Source: Gerris lacustris
Taxonomy: Eukaryota > Arthropoda > Insecta > Hemiptera > Gerridae
Length of the DNA stretch: 64,000 nucleotides
NCBI GenBank assembly: GCA_951217055.1
Contig: OX578280.1
Location: 59,420,633-59,484,632 of the forward strand
Reading direction: 5' to 3'
Below, in pieces: positions 1 through 13,775 of this stretch. Each line of letters opens with the position of its first letter. The stretch's first letter is position 1. Both the position numbers and the translations under genes were made by a program. The notes beneath the pieces are model-generated. The model ran no database searches. It saw nothing but the letters and a program-made list of their open reading frames with translations, and was not told the DNA's origin.

Positions 1-137
1 GTACAATTGACACTAGGGTTTATATTCGAGTATGTGTTAGTTTTAACGAAAATAAATCGATTATAACCTAATTTAAAAAAAAAAAAACTATCATAGAAAC
101 TCATATAGGGAAACAGTTTCTCTGCCAAATGTAAACG

Positions 138-215
138 TTCGGTAGCGCAGTTGGTTAAGGCGCTTGAATTCTAACACGATCTGGTTAAACGATTTCGGGT
201 TCAAACCTCGCAAAA
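138..215 (+). repeat. tRNA-like sequence (SINE head or tRNA pseudogene)
   Basis: A perfect pol III A box (TAGCGCAGTTGG, 143-154) is followed 44 bases later by a near-consensus B box (GGTTCAAACCT, 198-208). The intervening sequence does not form a clear anticodon arm and the acceptor strands do not pair, so this is more likely a tRNA-derived SINE head or decayed tRNA than a working gene. No poly(A) tail was recognised. The stretch from 216 to 440 shows nothing further. Confidence 0.5.
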
Positions 216-440
216 ATTCAAGTATTTTATATCAGTGTATCGTAGAGATTTTTTCAGTGATGACACTTGTAAACTTAAATATTTACAGTATTGATAATTA
301 AGATATTGATAAAGCCATAGTAAATATTGATAAGCCATCATGATAAATATACCACGGTTTAGGTGAAAAACATTAATAGTGGCACTTCCAAATTAATACG
401 AAATATGGTCCGGCAATAATTATTTAATAAATTATTTTGC

Positions 441-812
441 ATGGATAAATACCTAATTAATACAAGCTTTAAAAGAAATAAAACCCAACTGTCCCCAGAT
501 ATGACCGATCCAGAAAATAAAACGTTTCAACCCAGCAGGAGGGACTGCGTCGGTTCGATGTCAGCAGCAGAACTGCACAATTTGATTAGTAGCAGTATAG
601 TTAGTAATGTTGGAGCCCTACTAGACGAAAAACTCAGCTTATTAGCCACAAAAGAACAGGTTGAAGAAATAAATAAAAAACTATCAAAACTAGAGAGAGA
701 AAATAAAAAGTTAAACGAAAGATTAGACGCCATCGAACATCTTAACCATTTTCAAAGCAGAAAAATCGAAGGGTTCATAAATAATTCTCAGAAAAATAAC
801 CTAATATTTTAA
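441..812 (+). pseudogene. LINE ORF1-like fragment, coiled-coil part
   Basis: A 123-residue frame starting at an ATG. Residues about 65-105 form a charged heptad-like stretch rich in Lys, Glu and Leu (LEKLER-type spacing), as in the coiled-coil part of non-LTR retrotransposon ORF1 or gag-like proteins. It is followed in another frame by a probable second ORF1 piece (886-1107) and then by endonuclease and reverse transcriptase fragments on the same strand. The order therefore fits one decayed LINE. No zinc knuckle is seen. The ORF1 identity rests on context and composition. Confidence 0.5.
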
Positions 813-885
813 GGATTGACTTTTCAAGCCTATGAGAACACATTGGAGGTAGTAAGACGATTCTGAGTAGAGATATTAGGAACAA

Positions 886-1107
886 ATGAAAATATTCAAA
901 TTACCAAGGCGTTTAAGATTTGGAAAGGAAACTAACTTCGGGTCAGCAACCAAAATTAAAGCATCCTTTCGTGACGAACAAGTTGTACTCTATATTTTAA
1001 AGAGTGGTCCTAATCTGAGAGGCACAAACTTTTCTGTTCGTAGGGACTACGATTTAATTATAGAAAGAGACGAGGAAAGTTGTTCGGGATTAGAAAAGAT
1101 ATGTTAA
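886..1107 (+). pseudogene. LINE ORF1-like fragment, C-terminal part
   Basis: A 73-residue frame shifted relative to 441-812. It contains the pattern VLYILKSGPNLRGTNFSVRRDYD, given here in part as a run of short motifs: an ILK..PNLRGT segment followed by a basic-acidic RRDYD end. This resembles the RNA-binding end of insect LINE ORF1 proteins (LK..KGTGI.I..DY). The frame change and the stop at 1107 indicate decay. Confidence 0.4.
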
Positions 1108-1420
1108 AAATTAATAAAAACGTTAAAAAAAAATAAGAGACGATAAAATATACTTAGATAATATAGAATTCATTTGGTGCGATTACGAAGGACTAATGAC
1201 CCAAGGAACTACAGGAATTTCCAAGCTAAATGAAGTAGTCGGGGCAGATATGTCCGAATTTATCGAAGTGCACAATGTCGGAGCAAGTCAAAATCAACAG
1301 CAACCATCCATGTGACAACAAAAGAACCTCCAACATACATAAAATAACTGTTCATCCTCACAACCCAATCCTCATGCCTCATTCAACAAGGTCATCGTTG
1401 AAAACTCAAACATCATAAGA

Positions 1421-1573
1421 TTGCTTTCATATAATATATTTGGCTTAGCTGGTAAAATAAACAACAAACAGTTTATCAAGTATATAAATTCTTGGGACAT
1501 TTTTTGTCTACAAGAAACTTTTATCTTAAAAAATGAGTTAGAAATGTACGAGAAAATATTCCCTAACTTTAAT
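1421..1573 (+). pseudogene. LINE AP-endonuclease N-terminus, interrupted
   Basis: The frame encodes LSYNIFGLAGKINN and then SWDIFCLQETF, which matches the start of the exonuclease-endonuclease-phosphatase fold of non-LTR retrotransposons (the N..GL region, then DI..LQET with the catalytic Glu). The frame stops making sense at about 1574, where a dispersed repeat also found at 9193 begins. The rest of the endonuclease domain is missing. Confidence 0.6.
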
Positions 1574-2128
1574 AGTACATTACGCGTCGAGTGCGGAAAG
1601 TAGCATTTTCCATGCGAGTGTGGAGTTTGCACCCGAGCGACAGCGAGGGTAGTAAAACCACACGAGCAATGCAAAATGCCGTTTTCGCCCGAGTTGCGTA
1701 CCGTACTTTATCTACGATTGTTAGATTTAAATAATAAATACAGAAAAAAATAAACTTGCTGTATGTAAGTTCGTATCTCTCTCTTGATGAAGATGACATT
1801 AATTCTTGAGTTGTATTTTTTGCCGAATTAATTATTCTCCACATTTTCGTCAAAATTACTTGATTCACTTATTGTTTTTCGCTAAAAACTCGATATAAAC
1901 AGTTACTTTAATAAAAGGACAGCAAATTAGTTTTGTTAAATGTAAACAAACTCGCTAATTGTGCGTAAAGCTAAAGAATTCCTCTTCTTTACCGCACTAG
2001 GGTGGTAAAGAAGATGAATTCTTCAGAACTATGAGACGCGCATGCGCAATGAATACAAGTACGTAAACAATCACTTTCTACGTATATAAACAGAGATATA
2101 ATGTTTATATTTCGTATCAATCGTAGAT
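1574..2128. repeat. Dispersed repeat family R, copy 1, inserted in the LINE
   Basis: About 555 bp closely matching 9193-10112. It contains an inverted pair, TTATCTACGATTG near 1707 and CAATCGTAGATAA near 2115, and an internal palindromic pair around AGTAGCATTTT and AAAATGCCG. No coding capacity was seen. It lacks the hAT-type insertion of copy 2 and so supplies its empty site. Superfamily not assigned. Confidence 0.7.
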
Positions 2129-2129
2129 A

Positions 2130-2300
2130 ATAGTTATTTATGCACCTAGGGAGTAAAGTAAGCCATTATTCCCTGAGCGAAAAAGTTGGTTCTTGAGGCG
2201 AAGCCGAAGGAACCATGATCCCTAAATGCCGAGGTGAAGCCTAGGGAATTAGAATTTTTAATTCCCGAGGCGCAGCCGTGGGAATAACTCTTAAAAACAG
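2130..2300. repeat. Repeat with CCGAGGCG-AGCC-GGAA motifs
   Basis: A short series of related imperfect motifs (gaggcgaagccgaagg, gaggtgaagcctagg, gaggcgcagccgtgg). Similar motifs occur at 27380-27500. This looks like a dispersed insect repeat. Function unknown. Confidence 0.45.
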
Positions 2301-2335
2301 TTAATAACAGCTAAAAAACAAGAATAAAAGAACGC

Positions 2336-2581
2336 ATGCACTCTTGGAACACTAAAGATAATAAATCTAGCTTCGCGGAACACCTCATAGATAATAACCA
2401 CTCATTTACTAATAATAGCGTAAAACTCATACACACATGCAACAAAGGAAAACAATTAGATTTATTAGAACAACTAGAAATTAACAGAGCCCTCCAAAAT
2501 AATAATATAGAATGCTTCAACGATAAAATAAACCTTAATACATCACCCCTAGTCAAACCAATAACAAATCCACACGTATAA
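2336..2581 (+). pseudogene. Penelope-like element C-terminus (GIY-YIG region)
   Basis: The 81-residue frame reads SSFAEHLIDNNHSF, then KLIHTCNKGKQLDLLEQLEI and a late NTSPLV. This is the pattern of the C-terminal endonuclease region of Penelope-like retroelements (S.FA.HL...H, KG..L..LE..EI, LN...SPL). The upstream reverse transcriptase is absent, so the copy is 5'-truncated. It sits inside the older LINE. A hammerhead-like motif lies 310 bp downstream, as known for this class. Confidence 0.75.
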
Positions 2582-2990
2582 CAACTTCATGTCCTTAATT
2601 CAGAAGCCTCCTAGCATTTTAAATCAACAATGTTATTATATTTATTGAAATGTATTATTTGTGTTATATTTTTTCTTTTAGTTAAACATGTAAAATTTGC
2701 TAGAAAGTTATCAACCCAGGTACAATGAGGGTGAAATTCCACCGCAATAATCCCAACTCCTCTGATCCTAGACGCAGAGATAATTCCTCTTTTGCCGATA
2801 CCCAACTACCGACCTCCCCCTCCCACACCATGTACCCCAAACCCCTCGTCCTTTAACCTTTATATACTATTCCGAACTTGTAAAATTACCATTACACTGA
2901 TGATGACTGAATAAGTCGAAACCGGTATGTAAGTCAAAATATATTTATGGTTTGACAATAAAATTATTGAACAAGTAAAAGTGTTTTCTT
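2582..2990 (+). repeat. 3' region of the Penelope-like element
   Basis: Noncoding tail of the element between the end of its frame and the point where the LINE reverse transcriptase resumes. It contains the hammerhead-like motif at 2892-2930. The right boundary is approximate. Confidence 0.55.
2892..2930 (+). ncRNA. Hammerhead ribozyme-like motif of the Penelope-like element
   Basis: Order seen: TTACA (2892-2896), the CUGAUGA core (2897-2903), one extra U, stem II GACT/AGTC (2905-2908 with 2914-2917, loop GAATA), the GAAA core (2918-2921), a self-complementary CCGG, a UA cleavage-type dinucleotide, then TGTAA, which pairs perfectly with TTACA. Penelope-like retroelements are known to carry minimal hammerheads with very short stem III that may work as dimers. 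The extra U before stem II may lower activity. Cleavage is not shown. Confidence 0.65.
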
Positions 2991-3062
2991 TTCTTATCAA
3001 CCTTCACTAAAAGTGCCTTATACTTAAATGTCCCGATTTTTTATAAACTAAATAGTTTAGAA

Positions 3063-3386
3063 TTGTCTAACAAAGTATGTAATATTATTAAAAACATGTA
3101 CACAGGTACCCGGTCATGCGTTTTGAATAAACACGGAATATCTGAATGGTTCGACAATGAGGTGGGATTAAGACAAGGTTGTTCATTAAGTGGGCTCTTG
3201 TTTGCCCTTTATATCAACGACATTGTGAAATACATTGGCCACGGAGTAGATATCAACGGAAAAGCAATTAACATCTTATTATACGCAGATGACAGTCCAG
3301 TTGGCAGACAACTCTGCAAAGCTTCAAAAAATTATAAATGCATTAGAACAATACGTAGATTTATGATTTATGGAACCTCAAAATAA
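3063..3386 (+). pseudogene. LINE reverse transcriptase core fragment
   Basis: The frame contains LRQGCSLSGLLFALYINDI and ILLYADDS, the palm-domain motifs of non-LTR reverse transcriptases. YADD carries the two catalytic Asp residues. The frame opens without an ATG and shifts after about 3320. It continues the LINE whose ORF1 and endonuclease pieces lie at 441-1573. The Penelope-like element and repeat R sit between them. Confidence 0.8.
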
Positions 3387-3656
3387 ACATGGAAAAATTC
3401 AAAATTATGATTTTTAGACAGGGTGGACGGACTGGATTTAAAAACTGTTTTTTTAAGAAAAAATCTGTAGGTATAGTTAAATATAAAATAAATAAATAAC
3501 CTGATATAAATATAAATACTTGGGAATCCTATTAACTCCAAAATTATCTTTTACGACACATTTAGAAAACAAAGTTAAGTCAGGAAAGCTAGGGCTACAG
3601 TTCGTCTGGAAAAATATTTAGCAGATAACTCTGTAAATCTAGCAGCAAAAGATAAA

Positions 3657-3989
3657 GTGTTTAAAGCAGTTATGAGGTCCACCGTTACTTATGGTGCTGA
3701 AATTTGGGGATACACCACAAATGAGATATTGGAAAACTACCAACGATATAATTATAAAAGGTTACTCTCAGCCCTTTCTACCACCCTTAACTACATGTTA
3801 AACCTGGAGACTGAAATAAGAGATCTAAATGAATACGCTTTCCTACAACATATCAATTACATAGAAAAAGTACTTTTCATCGACGGTGATCGTTTGCCTA
3901 ATTTCCTTGCCAAAGAAACTGTAAGAGCAAACTGTTTTTGGTTTCAAATATGGAGTACTCTTTGCAGGCAACAAGAGGTAGACTTCTGA
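3657..3989 (+). pseudogene. LINE reverse transcriptase, thumb region
   Basis: A 110-residue frame with VTYGAEIWG followed by E..QR...KRLLS, the typical LINE stretch after the catalytic core (YG.E.WG ... E..Q..F.KR.L). It is in a different frame from 3063-3386, confirming frameshift decay of one ancestral protein. Confidence 0.7.
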
Positions 3990-4300
3990 CATCAATAGGA
4001 ATCGAGAATACTTTGGAAACTAGACATTCAAGAAGCCACTAAGAAAAGAAGCTTTGAAAATGACAGAAAAATAGAAGAACGCGCTAGAAACAGCAACTTC
4101 TGTCCACACTACCGCTTGTTAAAGTATTCAGCACTACCGGACTTCGGATATTTTAACGACCAACTGAAGCTAGAAGACATTAAGCTAATTTTTAGAATAC
4201 GCAGGTAACCTTAAACTTAAATTTCAGATTATGGTGGAAAACAGAGTTACACAAAAATAAATGTCACCTGTACCTATGAAACTTACAAGCGGACGAAGAC

Positions 4301-4486
4301 GTGTACCATTTTATTGCTATATGCCCGATATTGAGATGCTATCGTAGAGCTTGGTTTGGCAAAGAGTCGCTTTCAATGGATGAAATGGTAAGTTATTTGA
4401 ATGGAAAGTCGTGGAAAACTATTAGAGGTTATGTAAAAATTGCTACAAAATATAGATATGAACTATTGTCCTATATAAATTATTAA
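4301..4486 (+). pseudogene. LINE ORF2 C-terminus
   Basis: The frame begins with YHFIAICPILRCYR and ends with a Tyr-rich tail before TAA. HF...CP is the usual remnant of the C-terminal Cys/His motif of LINE ORF2 proteins. It marks the 3' end of the element. No poly(A) tail is visible. From 4487 to 4985 there is only AT-rich DNA with a C14 run at 4694-4707. Confidence 0.6.
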
Positions 4487-4985
4487 TCTTATCACACTTT
4501 CTCTAATATTGATGAATAGATAAGATGGAATAAACAAATCAAATCTGAAGCATGCAAATAAATTAAATTATTAATATGTATAAAGTAAAGAAATAATATT
4601 CTTTTTAAATTAAAATATTTTAAATCATAATTTATAATTATTATTGCAATTAATGTTACAATATAAAATTATATTCTATGTAAAGCCTTCACTCCCCCCC
4701 CCCCCCCAAGACTGTGATCAAAGGGGGTATAATATATATTTGTTAAACGTTCATTTTTGTATACTATCATAAAATATATATATTTATTATTATTATATTA
4801 AATCAAACTGAATGCACAGGTTATTGATGTCCTCCTTCCTAACGCAATCTTCTCCAGTGAGGGGATATAATATAATCATAACTAAAATCATCCTAATTAA
4901 TTGGGTTTAACCATATAACTTGCAACTAAAATTACATCCTTAATAATAAATATGCGAATAAAGTAAAAATATATTAATAGATATA

Positions 4986-5818
4986 GTCCCCCTTATGCCA
5001 GAACCATGAATGTGCAAGTTCCACATTGTTTGGAATGGCGTTTTAAAGTTAATGATCCATATTCAGCATTCTATTCCATAATTCAGCTATTCTATTTTTA
5101 GAATAGCCCCTCTTCCTGAAAATGCACATTTATTGTTTCAGTATTTCACATTCATCAAACTCCCATAGCCAATAACAGCTGATACAATGCATGAAGGAAT
5201 TCGTGGTTATGGCGCTACATAGATTTTTTTTAACAAGTTATTTATTGGCATAAGCAACAAAACATTTTTGTGTATACCGGAGCCATAATGTTATTTTGAG
5301 TGCGGGGATACTTTGTGCCTTTCATATTTTATTTTTGATATTTTGTAAAGGATTGGAGCTTTTGAATTACATTTGTGGAAGGGTATATTCGGTAATTTTG
5401 GGAGTAAATATTTTATTTGATTTTATTTTTGTTTTGTTTTTATTATTATTTTTTTTTTATTTATTTTTTTAAATGGGAATATTTGATTGGATTTTTGTTG
5501 GGATAGTTTGCAGGTGTTTAAATGGGTATCATAGGCAGTCTGTGGACTGACTTAATAGGGGACCAACCTGGCATTTGCCTAGTAAATTAAGGGAAACCAC
5601 AGAAAACCTCAATTAGGTTGGGCGGACCCGAGTCCTTCCTAAATTCTTCCTATGTTTTCCCTAAGTAATTTTTATTTATTAATTTATTTTTACTTCGTTT
5701 AAACATGATAATAAAACAACAAGTCCAATAAACCCAGAATACATAGTTATATAAACAAATAGCTAATAAACCCACGATATGAAAATTTGCTCATTCATGG
5801 TTCTGGCATAAGGGGGAC
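4986..5818. mobile_element. Nonautonomous DNA transposon with perfect 27-bp terminal inverted repeats
   Basis: Left end 4986-5012 (starts GTCCCCCTTATGCCAG) and right end 5792-5818 are exact reverse complements over 27 bp. GATATA precedes and GATATG follows, a possible imperfect target duplication. The interior has no transposase. It contains a segment (5540-5660) with AACCTGGCATTTGCC and GGGAAACCACAG. Superfamily unclear. Confidence 0.75.
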
Positions 5819-6157
5819 GATATGTATTTCTATTTAAAAAGTCCTTTTATTCAAACATTATTTCAAAGATCAGGTTTTGAAGAAACCAAATCTTCCAATA
5901 GACAATACTATTTTTACTTGCACATACAATTACAATATTCTATATAACGTTTTGGCTATAAGTCTATGCTAAATGGTGTATTTATTAAATGCAGAATAAT
6001 ATGGATTGTACAAATCTTTTCGTAATTTTTATAGTATGATATTATTTCTAAATTTTAGAATATGATAAGAGGTAGATTGTTTTTCACTTGTATTCATTGT
6101 AGTACCATATTTTGCCGATAGAATTTCTAAATTTTATATAGAATTATATCAGAGCTC

Positions 6158-8693
<2,536 letters not shown>

Positions 8694-9192
8694 CTTGGAT
8701 GCCTTTTACTTAATAAAAGGGTCGAAAGTGAAGAATAAAAATTTCCCTTACCTTATATATTAATTAGAACTAATTAAGATAAGAGTTTTGTCAACATTAC
8801 ATGATTTATGTAAACATAAGTATCATATGTTTCAGGAAATAATAAAATAAAATTATGAAACATTATTGGTCTTTATTTTCTTAACATTGACCTATAAAAG
8901 AGTGTAAATTTGTTTTGCATTCGCAACGCTGTTTCTGGATAAACAGTCATATTTTTTACCGTTGCATAAAAATATGTGAATAAATAAGGAAAGTTACAAT
9001 ATAGACTTTTGAGGCTCTAGTTTATTTGTTCTTTGGATTATAAACACATGCTGCGATATTTTTCTACTCTCTTTTATCTTATTTTTGTAAATATAGACTT
9101 TTTATAGCAAGAGGCTTAAGATTTTAATAGCATTTAAATAATATTGACAATAACGCATATGCAATCCATGTGTAAAAGTTGAGTAGGTAATA

Positions 9193-10112
9193 AAATAGTA
9201 CATTACGCGTCGAGTGCGGAAAGTAGCATTTTGCATGCGAGTGTGGAGTTTGCACCCGAGCGATAGCGAGGATTTTTTTTTTTGTATTGCAAAATGCCGT
9301 TTTCGCGCGAGTTGCGTACCGTACTTTATCTACGATTGTAAGATTTAAATAATGAATACAGAAAAAATAAACTTGCTGTATGTAAGTTCGTATCTGCTCT
9401 TGATAAAGATGGCATTAATTCATTAGTTTTATTTTTTGCCGAATTAATTATTTCTGGAGGAGTATTATTCTCCACATTTTCGTCAAAGTCACTTGATTCC
9501 AGTGGCGTAGGAATTCATTTTTGACGGGGGTGGCTCGGCACCTCCACTAGGGGGGGCTACATACTCTTTATCAGTGCTCGATTTATAGAAATTAAGGTGC
9601 CAGACTAAAACCTACCCTCTCTCTACCCCCCCTCCCCCCCCCCCCCCTATATAAGGGTGGTCCGGGGGTCCTCCCCCGGGAAATTTTTTGAAAATAAACG
9701 TTCAAAAACAGCATTTTAAGCAGTTTTTAGACATAACCCCATGTACTAATTTTTATTTTATTTGTAATTTTATAGCCCCTTCAAATCTGACGGGGGGGGG
9801 CTCAAGCCCGATAGCCCCCCCCCCCCGTTCCTACGCCACTGCTTGATTCACTCATTGTTTTTCACTAAAAACTCGATATAAACAGTTACTTTAATAAAAG
9901 AACAGCAAATTAGTTTTGTTAAATGTAAACAAACTCGCTAATCGTGCGTAAAGCTGAAGAATTCCTCTTCTTTACCGCGCTAGCGTGGTAAAGAAGGGGA
10001 ATTATTTAGAACTATGAGACGCGCATGCGCAATGAATACAAGTACGTAAATAATCACTTTCTACGCATCTAAACAAAGATATAATGTTTATATTTCGTAT
10101 CAATCGTAGATA
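9193..10112. repeat. Dispersed repeat family R, copy 2, with nested hAT-type element
   Basis: Closely matches 1574-2128 from TACATTACGCGTCGAG to CAATCGTAGATAA. Copy 2 is longer because of the insertion at 9500-9841. Between 8694 and 9192 no feature was recognised. From 10113 to 10290 nothing is recognised either. Confidence 0.7.
9500..9841. mobile_element. hAT-type MITE (342 bp) with 8-bp target duplication
   Basis: The ends are CAGTGGCGTAGGAA and TTCCTACGCCACTG (one mismatch inward), flanked by CTTGATTC at 9492-9499 and 9842-9849. The 8-bp duplication and CAGTGGCG end are typical of hAT elements. Repeat R copy 1 near 1859 has one uninterrupted CTTGATTC, the empty site. Internal C and G runs, no transposase. 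Confidence 0.85.
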
Positions 10113-10289
10113 AATGTATTTAAGTAGATGAAAGTTAGTACTGGTAGTTAATATCAATAAGTTGCTAATTTTCTTTTAGTATAGCCTAATATTAGAATAA
10201 ATTAAAACAAATAGTGCTAAACAACAATTGTTTTTGCATTTGAAATATGAACTTTTTGGTGATACAAGTTTATGGTTAAGCTTAGTATA

Positions 10290-10600
10290 CCAGGCAACAA
10301 AATGTTGGCAACTTATTAATAGTGATGTTGCTGTCATGTATCCCGTCAACAAGCAACAAGTGGTTAGATAGTCGTCAACGTGGGGCAGCATAACATCAAA
10401 GAAAAATGTTACCGGTTGCTTGTATTTGTTTTGTTCTTGTCTCAACAAAATGTTGGCAACTTATTAATAGTGATGTTGCTGTCATGTATCCCGTCAACAA
10501 GCAACAGTTGTCAACATAGGGTGGCATTACATCAGGTTGCTTGTATTCGCGTTGTTTTTGTCTCAACAAAATGTTGGCTGTTATAAATGGTTTCCAACAT
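10290..10600. repeat. Two and a bit tandem copies of a ~148-bp unit
   Basis: The segment beginning CAACAAAATGTTGGCAAC and continuing through TGTATCCCGTCAACAAGC occurs at about 10297 and again at about 10445, with a third start at 10565. Frames on both strands repeat accordingly and are not considered genes. Confidence 0.75.
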
Positions 10601-10654
10601 TTTGTACCCGATGTATTCATACCTTAAGATACATAACCAGTTTAAGGGTTTATA

Positions 10655-10760
10655 AGTAGGGTTACCATACGTCCGGACTGTACGGATTTGAAACATCTGT
10701 CCGGTTTTGCGTCCGTATTTGAGAAATTTCCGGATTTTAAGAAAAAGCAGAAAGCGAAAT
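10655..10760. repeat. Remnant of the ACCATACGTCCGGA repeat family
   Basis: GGGTTACCATACGTCCGGA followed by repeated GTCCGG and TCCGGATTTT is a recognisable short DNA-transposon-like repeat seen in many animal genomes. Only one end is evident. Confidence 0.4.
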
Positions 10761-10929
10761 GGGCTTCCCTACTAAAAGAAGAAACCCCCAAAGACTCGAG
10801 AACTTGAGAAATGGAAATAAATATTTGAAGCATTTTCTAAAAGAAACGTCTCTTTTTTAATATATTTAAAATAGTAAAATTCGCCATGTGTCTGCCTGGA
10901 ACTTATAGGCTCCCACTGAATGTATTTTT

Positions 10930-11560
10930 TAGGGTTTCGTTGGTAAAACCAAAAAAAGAAACCCTTATAGTTTCGTTGCTGTGTCTGTCTGTCTGTCTGT
11001 CACTCAATAACTTTTAAAACAAAAGAGACAGAAACATGAAACTTTCCAGTATAAAAATCGTTTTGACGCGAACTCAAAATTATCAACTGTTGGCGGCAAC
11101 AAATGGCGGCTAATTTCTGTCACGGGGAAATTTTTTTTTTTTTAAATTTTGAGTGGGGCATCAAATGAAAGGTATTGAAGAGTAGATTACAAAAATATAT
11201 AACACTTGTGGAAAGTGTTTAATTTTTCGTGCCATTGTGTCAGAAAAACAAATCAAAATGTTGCTTTCCCCTCCCCATAAAACTATATTTCTGGTGTTAC
11301 TAAAAATATAAAAAAATATGCAAAATGTGCGGTCTGCTGGGTCCTAGAAAAAATAAGAATAGCAACTTGATCGGATTTACTGGGAATCCAAAATGGCGGC
11401 TAATTCCTGTCACGGGAGAATTTTTTTTATTTTTTTAAATTTTAAGTGGGGTATCAAATGAAAGGTATTGAGAGTAGATTACAAGAATATATAACACTTG
11501 TGGAAAATATTTAATTTTCTATTCCTTTTTGACGAAAAAAAATCAAAATTTGGCGTCCTC
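10930..11560. repeat. Dispersed repeat with (GTCT)n and ~290-bp tandem duplication
   Basis: Starts with GGGTTTCGTTGGTAAAACC and CTGTCTGTCTGTCTGTC. Then a block containing AAATGGCGGCTAATT, TCAAATGAAAGGTATT and ATATATAACACTTGTGG occurs at 11100 and again at 11391. Noncoding. The span 11780-12230 is AT-rich with nothing recognised. Confidence 0.6.
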
Positions 11561-12299
11561 TCTACCGCGGGCCGTAAAAAGGGCCTAAGTGATGGCCTAA
11601 TTGCAAGGTTCGAACAAGTGGTTCGTCCTACCCGTTCTAGTAGAAAGATTTTCTCTATCAGTTGTAAAAGGCTTCTTCATATTAAAGCAAATTCTATTAT
11701 CACATGCTCAGAATTCCATGACAAAATAAAAAATGACAAGCCTTTTCTAAGGAAAATTAGTTCATCTGCGAAATACTAGCTCACTTACTTTATCAGCAGA
11801 TACTAGCTAAAATTGAATATGATATTAATAAATTAGTATTAATAAATAAATATTATCAAATATTGTATTAATAAATTTATATACGAGTATAACGTAATTA
11901 TATATTTTTAACTAATTTATTTTCCCAATTTCACAAAAAAAATATATATATATACAGGTATATGCACATTTTTTTGCGATTTTTCCTCTGAAAAAAAATG
12001 TACGTTTGATGCCTAAAATTTCATTACAGTTGTCGCTATTTGGTACACATAATATATAAATAAATAAACAAATGAAGTGGTTTTTTATGTACAATTTATT
12101 AATTAATACATACTGGGTTACATACAGTGTTACATAATAATATGTATTCATATCTTAACAAACATTTTTAAAAACAACTTTTAATAATAAGAGTGTAAAT
12201 ATAAGAGTGTGGCAAATAAAAAAATCTCATGTAAAAAAAAAAAAAAAAAAATCATAAAATAAGTTGAACGAAACACTGATGTAATCTCATTTTACAAGC

Positions 12300-12560
12300 A
12301 TTTATTTAATTTGCAATGTTTGTATGTATGTATGTTCAGGTCAAATCTTGCACCTGAATTTTAAAGCAGTTATCCTCAACCGGTTGAATTGAAATTTTGC
12401 GTAAACGTTTAGTTTGGATGACAATGCATGGTTAGCTAAGTGACGTCATTCTAAATACAATATGGCGTACAGCCCAAGATGGCGGACTAGTTATTTTTTA
12501 AGCACCCCCATGATATGGGTATCAAATGAAAGGGTTTAATGAGAAGAATACGAATAAAAG
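12300..12560. repeat. Dispersed repeat with GTATGTATGTATG and ATCAAATGAAAGG
   Basis: Shares short motifs (ATGGCGG, ATCAAATGAAAGG) with 10930-11560 and probably belongs to a related noncoding repeat. No frame. Confidence 0.35.
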
Positions 12561-12735
12561 CTTGATTTTTCAAAATACTTTTTTATTAAAATTATTTATT
12601 GCAAGAATATTTCATGTATATGATACACTTTTCAACATAAGAGGAACATGAATGACAAATAATACAATAAATTAAAGAACGGAAAGCATTTGAATATAAA
12701 ATTACTGGGTGTAAAAAATAGGTACTTCTTTAGAT

Positions 12736-12887
12736 TGTTACTCCCCTATGTTTGTTTATAATATAAATGGATATAATTATTTATACATTCCTTGGTGTAA
12801 ATAAATATTAAGACAGTGGGATGTTCAGTGCAATGTACTTGGGGACAGCAGGAATATCACACTTCTGTTTTTATAAGGGGAGTAACA
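12736..12887. mobile_element. GTTACTCCCC-family MITE, copy 1
   Basis: The ends are TGTTACTCCCC and GGGGAGTAACA, with an inner TTATAAAAACAGAAGT side shared by all copies. Relatives lie at 17441-17573, about 30116-30290 and 42056-42250. Noncoding. The span 12888-13540 holds no feature I can support. Confidence 0.7.
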
Positions 12888-13540
12888 GTTTAAAGAAGAA
12901 CATTCCATACACCTTATAAGTCTATCTTTTAGTAGTTACATTGAAAATATTGTCTTACTTAGACCATGAGAAACATTGCACTCATCTAAAATTAGGAAAT
13001 ATGACAGTTAATCATCATTCAAAATTATACGAAACTTATATTTAACAGCTTGAATAGAAGCTGATATAATTATTTTTTATTTCTATACTTTCTTTTCTCT
13101 TTGACCGTAAAAGTATAATTTTTGGTAATATATTTACCAAGCATTTTTAATATAACACGGGGTTATATTAGATTGTTTACAATTGTCATTATTAATATTA
13201 TTTTTTTTTATCTTTCTTTGTCCAGATGACAATTAAGCCTTGTGAAGAACAGATCTAGGTCTAGGCAAGTTTCACTACTCACTTATAAAGGAAGGTTTAT
13301 GGAAATTGTTAAAGTAACAGCTCAAAAAACCTACTTCAATACTCTGAAAGTTTATTTAACAATTTTTTTGTAACAAAATGTAAGGCTTAATTTGTTCATA
13401 GCATAATTTAGTCGTAATTCTGCTATATAATTTACATGTTTTTAAACGGTTTAATATAATAAACAAATATTTACAAAAAAAATAATAGATTCATATTAAA
13501 TATAATATCGTTTGGTGGAGCTAACTACTTATTGGATTTT

Positions 13541-13775
13541 TGACTGACGTGACAGTCTGTTAAATACTGAACGAACAACTATGGAATTTTTGACTGAAGA
13601 GACAATCTGTTAAATATTGAACGAACGACTATGGAATTTTTGACTTAAGAGACAATCTGTTAAATACTGAACGAACAACTATGGAATTTTTGACTGAAGA
13701 GACAATCTGTTAAATTCTGAACGAACAACTATGGAATTTTTGACTGAAGAGACAATCTGTTAAATATATCCGTGA
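13541..13775. repeat. 50-bp minisatellite, about five copies
   Basis: TGACTGAAGAGACAATCTG recurs at exact 50-bp spacing (13541, 13591, 13641, 13691, 13741). The array overlaps the C-terminal codons and stop of the gene at 13729-15428, so the repeat contributes the end of that protein. Confidence 0.9.

Noticed and set aside
11498..11779. 93-codon plus-strand frame
   Set aside because: It starts inside the tandemly duplicated repeat at 11391-11520 and has no recognised domain or splice support.
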